NCBI GenBank assembly: GCA_964417895.1
Contig: CAYQJS010000001.1
Coordinates: 1 to 64,000 of the forward strand
From: CAYQJS01 sp964417895
GTDB lineage: Bacteria; Chloroflexota; UBA6077; SHYK01
Length of the DNA: 64,000 nucleotides
Direction: 5' to 3'
Shown here piece after piece: positions 49,877-59,248 of the stretch. The notes under the pieces were generated by a model, which had not been told where the DNA came from, made no database searches, and was given only the letters and a program-made list of their open reading frames with translations. The position numbers and the translations under genes were made by a program. Each line of letters starts with the position of its first letter. Within the stretch, counting starts at the first letter, position 1.

Positions 49877-50986
49877 CTACCTGCCGCCAGTGCGAGAAGT
49901 CGGGATCGGCGTGAACCCGCTGAAGGGGGCCGCGGGCTGCGTCGCGGGCACCGTTGTGGGAACCGGCGTCCGGGTAGGGGAGGGGACGTTAGTGACGGTT
50001 GGGCGCGGAGTCGAAGTTTGGGTGGCCGGGGCTAAAGCAGCGGGCCCCGTCGTCGCTGACCGGCCCGGACCTGTAGCTGACGCGTCGGCCGAACCGATCG
50101 CCGCGAAGTCCGAGGGCGGTGCGCTTACCCGCGCGGGTGGCTCCGCTGTTGCGCCCACCTGAGCCCCCGCGCCGGGGCCAACTGAAGCGATCGGCGAGAA
50201 TCCTGTGCCTGTGAGGGGGGCTCCAACGGAGTTTCCTGAGTTGGCGGGCTCGCTCTGGGCAGACGGCGCCACCTCAGGGGCGACGGGCGCCGGCTGCACA
50301 GCTGCCGCCCGTGCGTCGGGCGGACTGACCGGCGGCGGCGAGCCACCACGGTCAGTCAGAACTCGCGATACTGACCGGTACTGGTCCTCAGTCGTTCCAA
50401 TGGCTCTTTGCACGCCCGCCGCGGGGGCTTCCCGCGCGGCAGCACGGGCAGACTCGATGCGCCGGGCAGCGTCGCCGGCTGATCGCTCGGCGTCGGAGAT
50501 CCTCCCGTCCTGAATCAGGGCGTCAGTCTCCTCAATGCGGCGCGTGGCTTGCTCGACGTAAATCTGCGACCGCTGATCGGCCGGGGCCATGGCCACCCGC
50601 GCGTCTTCCACTAGCAGCTTCACCTGGTAGAGCGGGCTATCCGGCAGCGAGGCCGCTGACGCCACATAAGCCCCGTATCCCAGCACTGTACCCGCAACGA
50701 CAGAGGCAGCTAGCCGGCCGGCGGCCAGAGCCAGACCTCGCGCCGACGGGAAGAGGATGACTCGAGGGCGTCGATCCGGCGCCCGCTTCACAGCCAGGGC
50801 GCGAGCAAGCGCCGTGCTACGGAGCCGGTCGGGAGCCGCCACCGCGTGCAGTCGCTGGAGCCGCTGGGCCAGCTCGAAAAGCTCCGCCGCTTCGCCGCCG
50901 CGCGGGGGCCTAGACAACCGGCTCCTCGCTCTGCGCCGTATTCCGCCGAGCTGCCGCTCGAAGGCGGCTCGTAGCACCTGCAGCAA
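49877..50986 (-). CDS. DUF5667-like membrane protein, putative partner of the ECF sigma factor
   Basis: 369 aa from TTG 50986, chosen because AGGGAGAG lies 7 bp upstream. A later GTG is at 50977. The N-terminal about 85 residues are basic and helical. A single membrane segment follows (LALAAGRLAASVVAGTVLGY and further). Next comes the region AASLPDSPLYQVKLLVEDAR and TRRIEETDALIQDGRISDAE typical of DUF5667. The C-terminus is long, low-complexity Ala/Pro/Thr sequence (RPTVTNVPSPTRTPVPTTVP), probably extracytoplasmic. The 77-bp overlap with the sigma gene suggests cotranslation, and it may be an anti-sigma protein. Confidence 0.75.
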   Translation of the reverse strand: MLQVLRAAFERQLGGIRRRARSRLSRPPRGGEAAELFELAQRLQRLHAVAAPDRLRSTALARALAVKRAPDRRPRVILFPSARGLALAAGRLAASVVAGTVLGYGAYVASAASLPDSPLYQVKLLVEDARVAMAPADQRSQIYVEQATRRIEETDALIQDGRISDAERSAGDAARRIESARAAAREAPAAGVQRAIGTTEDQYRSVSRVLTDRGGSPPPVSPPDARAAAVQPAPVAPEVAPSAQSEPANSGNSVGAPLTGTGFSPIASVGPGAGAQVGATAEPPARVSAPPSDFAAIGSADASATGPGRSATTGPAALAPATQTSTPRPTVTNVPSPTRTPVPTTVPATQPAAPFSGFTPIPTSRTGGR

Positions 50987-51536
50987 CCGAATGCTCTCCC
51001 TCGTACATCACCCGGCGTAGCGCGCGGAGCGCTCGCACCTGTATCTGGCGTACAGCCACGGTGCTTTTGCCCATAACCCTGGCTGTGTCGGCATGTGAAA
51101 AGCCCTCGATGAATCGTAGGATCAGGACATCGCGCTGGTCGTCGGGCAGCTCAGTCAGACTTCGCCGAAGCCCATCGACCTCGTTGTTGCGCGCAACGGC
51201 ATCCTCCGGCGACTCAACGTCGCTGATCGCGTCGTAACGGCCATCGACGGAGGTGATGAAGCGGCGGTGGGAGCGCCAATGGTCGACCACGACATTGCGA
51301 GCGATGCGCAGGAGCCAGTGCTGAAACGGGAGGTCTCGCCATTGGAAGCGGTCGATCCCTTCCCAGGCCTTCGCGAACACGTCCGCGGTGAGATCCTCTG
51401 CCAGCGCGCTATCGCCGACCTTGAAGAACACAAAGCGATAAACCGCGTTCAGGTTCGCGTGGTACAGCTCGGCAAATGCTTCCGTGTCGCGCTGGGCTGC
51501 CCGCCGCGCGGTATGCTGGGGGTCAGGCTCTGTCAT
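50910..51536 (-). CDS. ECF-family RNA polymerase sigma factor
   Basis: 208 aa, ATG 51536. Sigma region 2: DTEAFAELYHANLNAVYRFV and LAEDLTADVFAKAWEGIDRF. Region 4: LTELPDDQRDVLILRFIEGF, SHADTARVMGKSTVAVRQIQ and VRALRALRRV. Group IV sigma without region 1.1 or 3. The last 25 codons overlap the DUF5667-like gene, so their expression is coupled. The regulon is unknown. Confidence 0.93.
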   Translation of the reverse strand: MTEPDPQHTARRAAQRDTEAFAELYHANLNAVYRFVFFKVGDSALAEDLTADVFAKAWEGIDRFQWRDLPFQHWLLRIARNVVVDHWRSHRRFITSVDGRYDAISDVESPEDAVARNNEVDGLRRSLTELPDDQRDVLILRFIEGFSHADTARVMGKSTVAVRQIQVRALRALRRVMYEGEHSVAAGATSRLRAAARRNTAQSEEPVV

Positions 51537-51756
51537 GGAAGCCCGCGCCGTCTCCTTTCAGCGGCTCCCCAATAGAGTAAACGTCTGGGGAGTGGTAACG
51601 TGACGGCGCCGTAACAACACGTCGGATGGCGCCAACTCACGGCATCGGCGACTTGCCGTCGCCTCGTTGGCGTCTCTATGATACGACACGGTCGAAAGCA
51701 GACGACGGCCCGGCCCGGGAGCCACCGACCCGGAGCAACTCGCCCGGAGCACTTGA

Positions 51757-51939
51757 ATGATCGACCAGGAGCTGCTAGACATTCTCGCCTGTCCGGTGTG
51801 CAAGACCCCCGTGCGTCTCGATAACGATTGGCTCGTGTGCGACGCTTGCGGCCGACGCTATCCGATTCGCGACGGGATTCCCGTCATGTTGATCGAAGAG
51901 GCGGAGCAGGGTTCTGCAGGCCGAACACCTGAAGCGTAG
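51757..51939 (+). CDS. Trm112-family zinc protein
   Basis: 60 aa. IDQELLDILACPVCKTPVRL, LVCDACGRRYPIRDGIPVML and a short acidic tail: two CxxC motifs in the Trm112/UPF0434 layout. In other organisms Trm112 activates methyltransferases. Bacterial relatives are less understood. The 220-bp gap before it is shared with the divergent sigma gene and shows no further gene. Confidence 0.88.
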   Translation: MIDQELLDILACPVCKTPVRLDNDWLVCDACGRRYPIRDGIPVMLIEEAEQGSAGRTPEA

Positions 51940-52000
51940 CATTCGTTCTGAGCCCCGGCTCCCGCGCCATCGAGTTCGTACCTTTGGCGTCGTCTCCCTG

Positions 52001-54217
52001 GTGCTGGTCTGGTTGTGGGCGCCACCGGGGCTGCGCACCGCGGAAGCCACCACGGTTCCGAACGACGAGCTGTTCGAGCGCTACCAGTGGAACCTCCGCC
52101 AGATAGACGCTCCCGAGGCATGGGACCTTACGACGGGTACGCCGCCCGTCACAATCGCCATTCTCGACACCGGGGTATCGCTCAGCCACCCAGACCTGGT
52201 CAACAAGCTGGTCCCCGGCTACGACTTTGTGAACAACACCGCGGTGCCCGATGACGACCATGGGAACGGTACACACGTCGCTGGCATCGCTGCCGCGGAG
52301 ACGAACAACCGTGAGGGGATCGCCGGAGTGGCATGGCACGCTCGAGTGATGCCCGTGAAGGTGCTCGACGCTGTCGCTTCGGGTGACACTGACCGTGCAG
52401 CGGAGGGCGTCCGCTGGGCGGTCGAGCGTGGTGCACGAGTGATCAACCTCGGCCTTGCCGGCCCTGCACCCTCGGCGGTGTTGCAAGAGGCCATTGACTT
52501 CGCCCGGTCCCGTGGGGCGGTCGTCATCGCGCCAGTGGCCAGCAATGCCAGCGCTGAGCCATCGTACCCCGCGGCGCAGCCCGGGGTGATCGCGGTTGGG
52601 GCCACCGACCGCTCCGACCATCGTTTGCCGTCCTCCAACACAGGCGACTACATCAGCGTGGCGGCGCCGGCAGAGCAGATCGCGAGTACTTTCAGGCAGC
52701 CCGACACACCTGCAAGCTACGCCATCGCCAGTACGACGGCGCAGGCTGCCGCCCATGTTGCCGGGCTCGCGGCACTCGTGCTCTCCGTCAATCCGGTGCT
52801 CCGGCCGGACGAGGTGCGCTCCGTCCTCGAGGCCTCCGCGGATGATGTGGGCCCGCCTGGTCGGGACGCGGAGACTGGCGCTGGACGCATAAACGCCGCA
52901 CGCGCCGTCCACCTGGCCGCACCCTGGAACTTCTATACACGCGGAGCGGGAAGCTATACCGCCATACCTGCGCCAGCGAACACACTACATTTCCCGCTCA
53001 TCATGAAGGACGCGAACGGCTGGACCACCTCCTTCACAATCCAGAATACGAGCGTCCTTCCTTCGACACTGACGGTGGATCTTCTCGACGGCGAGGGCAA
53101 GCCTGTACATTCCTTCCCGGCCAGCCTGGGGCCTCGAGCCTCGACAACGTATGATCCCAGCCGTCTCGCCGGTCTTCCCGCTGGCTTTGTTGGCGGTGCG
53201 GTGATTCGGTCGAGCACGCCAGTGTCCGGCGTCGTGAACGAGGATCGCTCCGGGTCGGACCGGCTCACCTATGAGGGGTTCAACGCCGGAGCGGACGTGG
53301 TGTGGGTCCCCTTGTTGATGCGGCATTACCAGGGTTGGAGCACCGGCATACAGCTCCAGAACCTGGGCATGGCTCCCAGCAGCGTGCGCGTGACCTATCA
53401 TGCGCGCACCGCCGGCCCCCCGGTGACGGGTACCCTGTCCATCGCCCCGCTCGCGTCTCGAACACTCTATCAGCCGGCTGATGAGCGCCTCCCGCCGGGG
53501 TGGGTCGGCTCGGCGGTCATCGAGAGCCTCGACGCTCAGCCGCTTGCTGCAATCGTGAATCAGGTGAACGGGAATGGGCTCGGCATGAGCTACACCGGAA
53601 TTGGGAAGCCGGGTGCCGCTGTCTTCGCGCCGCTTCTCGTCAAGAACAGCCGCGGATGGAATAGTGGCCTCCAGATCCAGAACGCGGGCAGCCGCCCGCT
53701 GGTGGTGCAGGCCACCTTCTCTCGGAGCAACGGAACGGACGGCCCGTGGTTGGAGCTCCTCCCAGCGCAGCCGGGCGGGTCGGCGACGTTCTATCAGCCA
53801 GCCAGTAGGCAGCTCCCAGATGAATTCGTCGGGGCAGCGGCGGTGTCCTCCCAAAACGGAGGAGCGATCGGCGGGATCGTCAATCAGGTCCGATACAGCT
53901 CAGGGATGGCGATGGCTTACGATGCGCCGGATCGTGGCGCATCGTCGGTCTTCGTTCCCATCGTCTATCGCGATTTTGCCGGCTGGAACTCTGGGGTGCA
54001 GGTGCAGAACCTCGGATCGTCGGCGACGAGCGCATCCATCACGTTTTACGCGCAGAACGGCACAGCAGCGGCGACCGTCCAGAGCGCTCTCGACCCCGGA
54101 CGATCCGAAACGCATTACCTGCCGTCCATCACGGCACTACGGTCGAGCTTTGTCGGCAGCGCCGTCGTGACGAGTAGTGGCGAGCCCATCGCCGCCGTTG
54201 TCAACCACGTGAAGTAG
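52001..54217 (+). CDS. Pseudo-subtilase (S8-fold) with catalytic His and Ser lost, four-repeat C-terminal region
   Basis: 738 aa from GTG 52001. A fuller signal peptide would need a CTG start (51914 or 51929). S8 fold residues: D56 kept (AILDTGVSLSHPD), but the catalytic-His motif GHGTHVAG reads GNGTHVAG (Asn89). The Ser motif GTSMAAPH reads TTAQAAAH, putting Ala247 at the nucleophile. The oxyanion Asn is kept (about N182 in VASN). The catalytic triad is therefore lost at two positions. Residues about 325-738 are four repeats of about 105 aa, each with a GWxxGxQxQN-type and GFVGSAVxxS-type motif and ending in AxVNxV. They probably form beta domains on the cell surface. The next gene is an intact subtilase. 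Confidence 0.85.
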   Translation: MLVWLWAPPGLRTAEATTVPNDELFERYQWNLRQIDAPEAWDLTTGTPPVTIAILDTGVSLSHPDLVNKLVPGYDFVNNTAVPDDDHGNGTHVAGIAAAETNNREGIAGVAWHARVMPVKVLDAVASGDTDRAAEGVRWAVERGARVINLGLAGPAPSAVLQEAIDFARSRGAVVIAPVASNASAEPSYPAAQPGVIAVGATDRSDHRLPSSNTGDYISVAAPAEQIASTFRQPDTPASYAIASTTAQAAAHVAGLAALVLSVNPVLRPDEVRSVLEASADDVGPPGRDAETGAGRINAARAVHLAAPWNFYTRGAGSYTAIPAPANTLHFPLIMKDANGWTTSFTIQNTSVLPSTLTVDLLDGEGKPVHSFPASLGPRASTTYDPSRLAGLPAGFVGGAVIRSSTPVSGVVNEDRSGSDRLTYEGFNAGADVVWVPLLMRHYQGWSTGIQLQNLGMAPSSVRVTYHARTAGPPVTGTLSIAPLASRTLYQPADERLPPGWVGSAVIESLDAQPLAAIVNQVNGNGLGMSYTGIGKPGAAVFAPLLVKNSRGWNSGLQIQNAGSRPLVVQATFSRSNGTDGPWLELLPAQPGGSATFYQPASRQLPDEFVGAAAVSSQNGGAIGGIVNQVRYSSGMAMAYDAPDRGASSVFVPIVYRDFAGWNSGVQVQNLGSSATSASITFYAQNGTAAATVQSALDPGRSETHYLPSITALRSSFVGSAVVTSSGEPIAAVVNHVK

Positions 54218-54219
54218 CC

Positions 54220-55272
54220 GTGCAGTCGACGCGGGCCTCCGCGCGCCTCTCTTCGTTATCGGTCGCGCTCGCCCTCTTGCTGACCCTCTGCCTCGCTCCT
54301 GCCGGAGCCCAGGTAGCAAACCCCCCAATCCCCAACGATCCGCGCTTCCCCGAGCAATGGGGCATGCTCAAGATTGAGGCGCCTGCCGCGTGGCAGGTGA
54401 CCACAGGTGTGCCATCGGTGATCGTGGCGGTTCTCGACACCGGGGTCGACTTCGGGCACCCGGACCTCCAGGGTCGGTTGCTGGAAGGGCGCAACTTTCT
54501 CGACGAGTCCAGGCCGCCCCAGGACGACAGCGGGCACGGTACACACATAGCGGGCACGATAGCCGCGAACTTGAACAACCAGATCGGCATCGCCGGCGTC
54601 GCGCCGAATGTGTCCATCCTGCCCGCGAAGGTTCTCGACCAGAGTGGCTTCGGGTCGGAAGGAAACGTCGCCGCCGGCGTGCGGTGGGCAGTGGATAACG
54701 GGGCTAGCGTAATCAACATGAGTTTTGTTGGAAACGCGACCGGGGCTACGCTCGAGGAGGCGATGTGCTACGCCGCGGAGCGAGGTGTCGTCGTCGTGGC
54801 GGCGGCAGGCAACGAGTCAAGGACCGATCCAACCTACCCGGCGGCGCTGGACCCTGTCCTGGCAGTCGCTGCTACCAATAGCGGCGACGGGCGAGCTCCC
54901 TTCTCCAATTACGGCGATTGGATCGATATCGCCGCCCCGGGGGTCAGGATCCTGAGTACCTACTGGAACGGCACGTCTACGTACATGGTCACTCGTGGAA
55001 CGTCTCTCGCGGCAGCTCACGTGTCGGGGACGATTGCGCTGATGCGCTCGGTTCACCCCGGGCTCACGATTGCCGAGGTGGAGGCGATTCTCAGGTCCAC
55101 GGCCGATTCGACCGTCGACGCGGGCCTCGGAGCGGGGCGCCTCAACACAGCGCGGGCCGTTACGGTGGCCCGAGAGCTCGCGCGGGCGCCTGCCCAGCCC
55201 CCGACTCATTACGAATCGGGCGGCTCCACGGAGATCGGCGCATTGAAGTCGAAAAAGGTGGCGTTCATGTAG
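54220..55272 (+). CDS. Subtilisin-like serine protease (S8), intact catalytic triad
   Basis: 350 aa from GTG 54220, 2 bp after the stop of the pseudo-subtilase. Signal peptide to about residue 30 (LSVALALLLTLCLAPAGA). The triad is intact: D73 (VAVLDTGVDFGHPD), H106 (DSGHGTHIAG), S262 (TRGTSLAAAHVSG), with oxyanion N198 (AAAGNES). It has no propeptide domain beyond a short linker and none of the C-terminal repeats of its neighbour. Its 3' end overlaps the convergent CopC-CopD gene by 64 bp. The pair probably acts outside the cell membrane. Confidence 0.92.
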   Translation: MQSTRASARLSSLSVALALLLTLCLAPAGAQVANPPIPNDPRFPEQWGMLKIEAPAAWQVTTGVPSVIVAVLDTGVDFGHPDLQGRLLEGRNFLDESRPPQDDSGHGTHIAGTIAANLNNQIGIAGVAPNVSILPAKVLDQSGFGSEGNVAAGVRWAVDNGASVINMSFVGNATGATLEEAMCYAAERGVVVVAAAGNESRTDPTYPAALDPVLAVAATNSGDGRAPFSNYGDWIDIAAPGVRILSTYWNGTSTYMVTRGTSLAAAHVSGTIALMRSVHPGLTIAEVEAILRSTADSTVDAGLGAGRLNTARAVTVARELARAPAQPPTHYESGGSTEIGALKSKKVAFM

Positions 55273-57509
55273 TGTCCTGGCGCCATCATTCGCTGCCGCC
55301 TAACGAGATAACTTTCAGTATCTATCCACAGCGTCTGACGGGTCCCCTGGGATTCGGCGAACGTGATGACGAAATGCGGGCCTCCTTCTACCTCTTCGAT
55401 CCCGATCAGGCGCACGTCGGTGGCGGTTTGGGCGAATGTGTAGGCAGGCCACCGGAACCCGCGTGGGTCCGGCCACGGCTCTGAGCGCCAGGTGTCGCCC
55501 TGACGATCGAACCGCTGCCCGAGCGCCACTACGATCTCCGGGGCAATTGCTTTGGCCCCGGGCGTCGCGGCCGCGAGATAGCGGAACGTGGCATGCATGC
55601 GGTCCGGTGCAAGGTAGTCATACGCCCCCTCAATCGGACCGTCGGACCCGCCATCGACCTGCTGGCGCTCGCGCAGCGCCGTGATCTGGTTCATGGCGGC
55701 ATCGGAGCGGCGGAGGATGTCCCGCGCTCCCGAAACAGGCAGCTCGAATCGAAACGGCGCCACCTCCTCCTGGGCTCCGGGCCGAGCTACACTGACCCGT
55801 GCGTTCCAGCGACCGAGCGCGCCGGGCAGATCCGCCGCGTAGCGCCCGGGGTCCAGGCGGCGAGCGGCGAACTCTCGTTCCTCTCCCGCGCCAGCCTCGG
55901 TGGAGGCATGCACGCGTACACTGGCGTCATCTACCGGCCTGCCGACGTCGTCCACTATGCCCAGCCCGAGTGCGATGCGGGACCCTATGGCATCAATCGC
56001 CATGGTCACCAGGTAAGGACCGGCGTTGTTGGCTACGACGAGGGTATCGGAACGGGCGGCCTGCGGCGCCGCAGAAGTGCTCGCCGCCGCGGCGTCGCGG
56101 ACCGCGCTCTGGCCGCGCCCGGGGGGTAAGTTGACGAGCAGTCCTACCGCGGCCAGCACGAGCGCCCCAAGCGCTGCCTCCGGCAATAGCGTTCGCGCCC
56201 GCAGCGACCCCCCGTCCTTCTGCGTCGCGCGCAAATGCCACAGCCCAAGCGCAGCCATGGGCGCCGCAAGGCCGAGCTTCACCAGGAGGGTGATCCCGTA
56301 CGCCGACTCCGTAGTCTCGGCAGGCGAGGGAATGTAGGCCCAAGCGGAGAACACGCCTGTAGGAACCAGCGCGGCGAAGGTGGCCACCGAATACAGGGAG
56401 AAGCGAGGAGCGACCGCCGTGCTGACTTGGCGACCCAGAGGCCCGGCCGCCCAGAGAGCGACGAAATGAATCGCCCCCCCGACCCAGGCCAGTGCTGCCA
56501 GGCGATGGGCCCAGTCCACGGGCACGGCGAGCCAGGCCGGCTCGGCAACCGCCGGATGCCCCCCGAGCGAGAAGGGCAGCGCCAGCGCAGCCGCGATTGC
56601 TGTGGCCGCGATCCACCAGCGATCTCCGGGGTCGGCCCGCGCCGAGGCGACGGCGCGCCGCTGGCGGGGGCTCGAAGCCCCCGCATTTCCCCTCAGACCC
56701 TCGATGTGGGCCAGCACCGCCCCCAGTACGCTCAGCAAGGCCATTCGCGCTATCCAGAGCAGTCCGAAACGCGAACCGAGGAGTACGTCCGCCAGGCGCG
56801 AGAACCCGCCGTCGCGGCCGGCCGCGAGCGTTTGGGCCGCCACGAGCGCTACTGAGGCGCCGAGAAACACGGCAAATCCAGCCCAGACGACCGTGAGCAC
56901 TCGGTGGTCGGCATGCTGGGCGGATTCCGCCGTTAGCGCGCCGGCCCGAGTCAGGGGAGCGAGCACCAGTTGGCGAAAGAGGATGCCGCCGACCAGCGCC
57001 GCTCCCGAGAGCAGAGCTACCCATCGGATCAATGCGTCGGGAAGGGGATTCCGAGTCGGTCCTTGGGGGGGCGGGTCGAGTGGCGGCCTCCCCACGCCAA
57101 AACTGAAGACCCCTCCGACGATGTGGCCGTCGTAGCCCAGCGCCCGCCATCGGACCGAGTAGCCACCGTCCCGCAGAATCCCCACGCTGGTCTGGACCTG
57201 GCGCGCGCTCTCCAGACGCCGTCCGTCTCCACGGTCGACGCGTTGCCCGCCCTCAGATAGCACGATAACTTCGAGGAGGCGGTTTTCCACAGGCTCGGTG
57301 AACGTGATCGTTACCGACTGTGGAGATGCCTCAACCACGCCTCCGGCCGGGGGGTCCGACCGCAGGTACTCAGGGTGGGCGGCAGCGGGCGGTGGCGATG
57401 ACGCAACGACAGCGGCCGCTGCTGCGAAGAGAAGAGCCCGCCAGAGGGTGGTACCGGTGCGGCGCACGCTGCGCGGTCTCTCATCGGGGCCGCTGGTTCC
57501 TCGCGCCAC
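55209..57509 (-). CDS. CopC-CopD fusion (copper resistance/uptake) with extra C-terminal soluble domain
   Basis: 766 aa from GTG 57509 (TTG 57515 is an alternative). The signal peptide is followed at once by AHPEYLRSDPPAGGVVEASP, the CopC start with its N-terminal His. GYDGHIVGGVFSFGVG supplies further CopC copper ligands. Residues about 165-450 are a multi-pass CopD membrane domain (ALVGGILFRQLVLAPL, LAWVGGAIHFVALWA, ITLLVKLGLAAPMAALGLWH). The last 280 residues form a soluble domain with DRMHATFRYLAAATPGAKA and RFDRQGDTWRSEPW, which is not part of standard CopCD. It probably handles copper across the envelope. It is convergent with the intact subtilase. Confidence 0.88.
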   Translation of the reverse strand: MARGTSGPDERPRSVRRTGTTLWRALLFAAAAAVVASSPPPAAAHPEYLRSDPPAGGVVEASPQSVTITFTEPVENRLLEVIVLSEGGQRVDRGDGRRLESARQVQTSVGILRDGGYSVRWRALGYDGHIVGGVFSFGVGRPPLDPPPQGPTRNPLPDALIRWVALLSGAALVGGILFRQLVLAPLTRAGALTAESAQHADHRVLTVVWAGFAVFLGASVALVAAQTLAAGRDGGFSRLADVLLGSRFGLLWIARMALLSVLGAVLAHIEGLRGNAGASSPRQRRAVASARADPGDRWWIAATAIAAALALPFSLGGHPAVAEPAWLAVPVDWAHRLAALAWVGGAIHFVALWAAGPLGRQVSTAVAPRFSLYSVATFAALVPTGVFSAWAYIPSPAETTESAYGITLLVKLGLAAPMAALGLWHLRATQKDGGSLRARTLLPEAALGALVLAAVGLLVNLPPGRGQSAVRDAAAASTSAAPQAARSDTLVVANNAGPYLVTMAIDAIGSRIALGLGIVDDVGRPVDDASVRVHASTEAGAGEEREFAARRLDPGRYAADLPGALGRWNARVSVARPGAQEEVAPFRFELPVSGARDILRRSDAAMNQITALRERQQVDGGSDGPIEGAYDYLAPDRMHATFRYLAAATPGAKAIAPEIVVALGQRFDRQGDTWRSEPWPDPRGFRWPAYTFAQTATDVRLIGIEEVEGGPHFVITFAESQGTRQTLWIDTESYLVRRQRMMAPGHYMNATFFDFNAPISVEPPDS

Positions 57510-57604
57510 GGTCAATTGTAGCGTGCGGCATTTGGCGGCCCGAACGACCGAAACCGTAGACTCCTTACCGAGCGCTGCCTTCGCTGCATCCGAAAGGCGA
57601 GTGC

Positions 57605-58207
57605 ATGGACCTCCACGACGAACCGAAGGTCACACTCGGGCCGTCCCGACCGTGGCTCGGCATTCTAGCCCTTGTCCCCATCGTGGCCATTCTGGCCCTG
57701 TTCGGCTGGAGGCTCGCAAGACAAGGCTCGGGTGAAGGTGGATTCGGCGTCAACACTATCGGCTTGCTGAGCGAGCCCAGGGTGCGCGCGGTCCCCGACA
57801 TCCCACTCAAGACCTTCGATGGCCAGGACATCCTTCTCGGTGACCTGCGAGGTCAAGTACTGGTACTCAATTTCTGGGGCAGTTGGTGTGTGCCGTGCCG
57901 GCAAGAGGCACCGGCTCTCGAACGGGTGTGGCGCGCCACTCGTCAGCAAGACGTCCAGTTCGTGGGCTTGAACGTGTGGGACGCCGAAACTGACGCCCTT
58001 CGATTCATCAACGATCTCCGGGTCACGTATGCCAATGCCCCTGATTCCGGGGGGAGGCTGGCGATCGAGCTCGGACTAACGGGGGTTCCCGAGACCTTTT
58101 TCATCGACCGCGAGGGGCAGGTCGTGCGGCGGTGGGTGGGGCCAATTAGCGAGGAGCGGCTCGCGGCGCTCGTCGCCGAGATCGCGGGCAGGGGAGATTC
58201 AGCGTGA
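57605..58207 (+). CDS. TlpA/ResA-like thiol:disulfide oxidoreductase
   Basis: 200 aa. N-terminal membrane anchor (GILALVPIVAILALFGW, about residues 19-36), then a thioredoxin-fold domain with redox motif WGSWCVPCRQEAP (C95 and C98), followed by VQFVGLNVWDAETDALRFIN and the cis-Pro segment GVPETFFIDREG. It reduces or shuffles disulfides of exported proteins, as in cytochrome maturation. It is adjacent to the CopC-CopD gene on the opposite strand. Confidence 0.92.
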   Translation: MDLHDEPKVTLGPSRPWLGILALVPIVAILALFGWRLARQGSGEGGFGVNTIGLLSEPRVRAVPDIPLKTFDGQDILLGDLRGQVLVLNFWGSWCVPCRQEAPALERVWRATRQQDVQFVGLNVWDAETDALRFINDLRVTYANAPDSGGRLAIELGLTGVPETFFIDREGQVVRRWVGPISEERLAALVAEIAGRGDSA

Positions 58208-58223
58208 CGGCCGTCCGTTGGGC

Positions 58224-59246
58224 ATGACAGGCGCATTGCACCTCCCGCCCGTTGCAACCACCACCGTGGGGAGCTTCCCACGGCCCGGATGGCTCGCCGC
58301 CCGTGACCGGGGGGAAGTCACGTTCCATCTCGACGGAGTCGATTTGGAGGAAGCGCTGGACGATGCCACCGTCGCCGTGCTCCACCAACAGGAACGGCTG
58401 GGCTTAGACCTCCTCACGGACGGGGAGCAGCGGCGCCTGAGCTTCATCAATCATTTCCTCTCGGGCCTGGAGGGCGTCGATCTCACCAACCGGGGTGTGA
58501 AGGACATTCGTCGCCGTTCTGGCAACCCCCGTTCCGTACCGCGCATCGTGGATCACATACGACGTCGGAGGCCGACGGCGCTCGAGGACCTGCGGTTCGC
58601 TCGCTCGCACACCGACCGGCCCGTCAAAATGGCGGTCCCCGGCCCCCTCACTATCATCGACACGACATATGACGAGGTTTACCGGGATGAGGCAGCGCTC
58701 GCCATGGACCTGGCGGCCGCGATCAACGCCGAGCTGCTGGACCTGCAGGCGGCCGGCTGCGCGATGGTGCAGATCGACGAGCCCGCCATGACGCGCTACC
58801 ACGACAAGACGGCCGAATATGGAGCCCAGGCGCTCGACTGCTGCCTCGACGGCATAGCCCTCCCCAGCATCGTCCACCTGTGCTATGGGTACGCGGGCAC
58901 CGGCCCGGCTCAGCACCACTACGAATACCCCGAGCTACTGACGCTCCTGATGCAGACCCGCATCGGCGGCTTTTCGCTGGAGTTTGCGCGCAGCGGATAC
59001 GATCCAGCGATCCTCCAGGGCTGCGGAGATCGCCTCGTCATGTTCGGTTGTGTCGATCCGGGCGAGGGGCCTCCAGAAACGCTAGAGGTGGTGGTCGGGC
59101 GGGTGCGAGCCGCCCTCCGCTACGTCGACCCGAGCCGCCTCCTCATCGCGCCCGACTGCGGGTTGATGACCATCGACCGGGAACTCGCCCGGAGCAAGGC
59201 GGCCTTACTCGTGGCGGCCGCGCGCGAGGTGCGGGAAGCGCTTTAG
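58224..59246 (+). CDS. Cobalamin-independent methionine synthase (MetE C-domain)-like protein
   Basis: 340 aa from ATG 58224. The N-terminus VATTTVGSFPRPGWL and GVDLEEALDDATVAVLHQQE match the archaeal-type MetE C-terminal barrel. The zinc ligands are in place: HLCYGYA (His and Cys), a Glu in FSLEFARSGY, and Cys in APDCGLMTIDRELA. Such single-domain proteins transfer a methyl group, but the methyl donor in the family is often not folate. In archaea and some bacteria they act with a methyl-corrinoid protein. No partner is visible nearby. Confidence 0.88.
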   Translation: MTGALHLPPVATTTVGSFPRPGWLAARDRGEVTFHLDGVDLEEALDDATVAVLHQQERLGLDLLTDGEQRRLSFINHFLSGLEGVDLTNRGVKDIRRRSGNPRSVPRIVDHIRRRRPTALEDLRFARSHTDRPVKMAVPGPLTIIDTTYDEVYRDEAALAMDLAAAINAELLDLQAAGCAMVQIDEPAMTRYHDKTAEYGAQALDCCLDGIALPSIVHLCYGYAGTGPAQHHYEYPELLTLLMQTRIGGFSLEFARSGYDPAILQGCGDRLVMFGCVDPGEGPPETLEVVVGRVRAALRYVDPSRLLIAPDCGLMTIDRELARSKAALLVAAAREVREAL

Positions 59247-59248
59247 CA

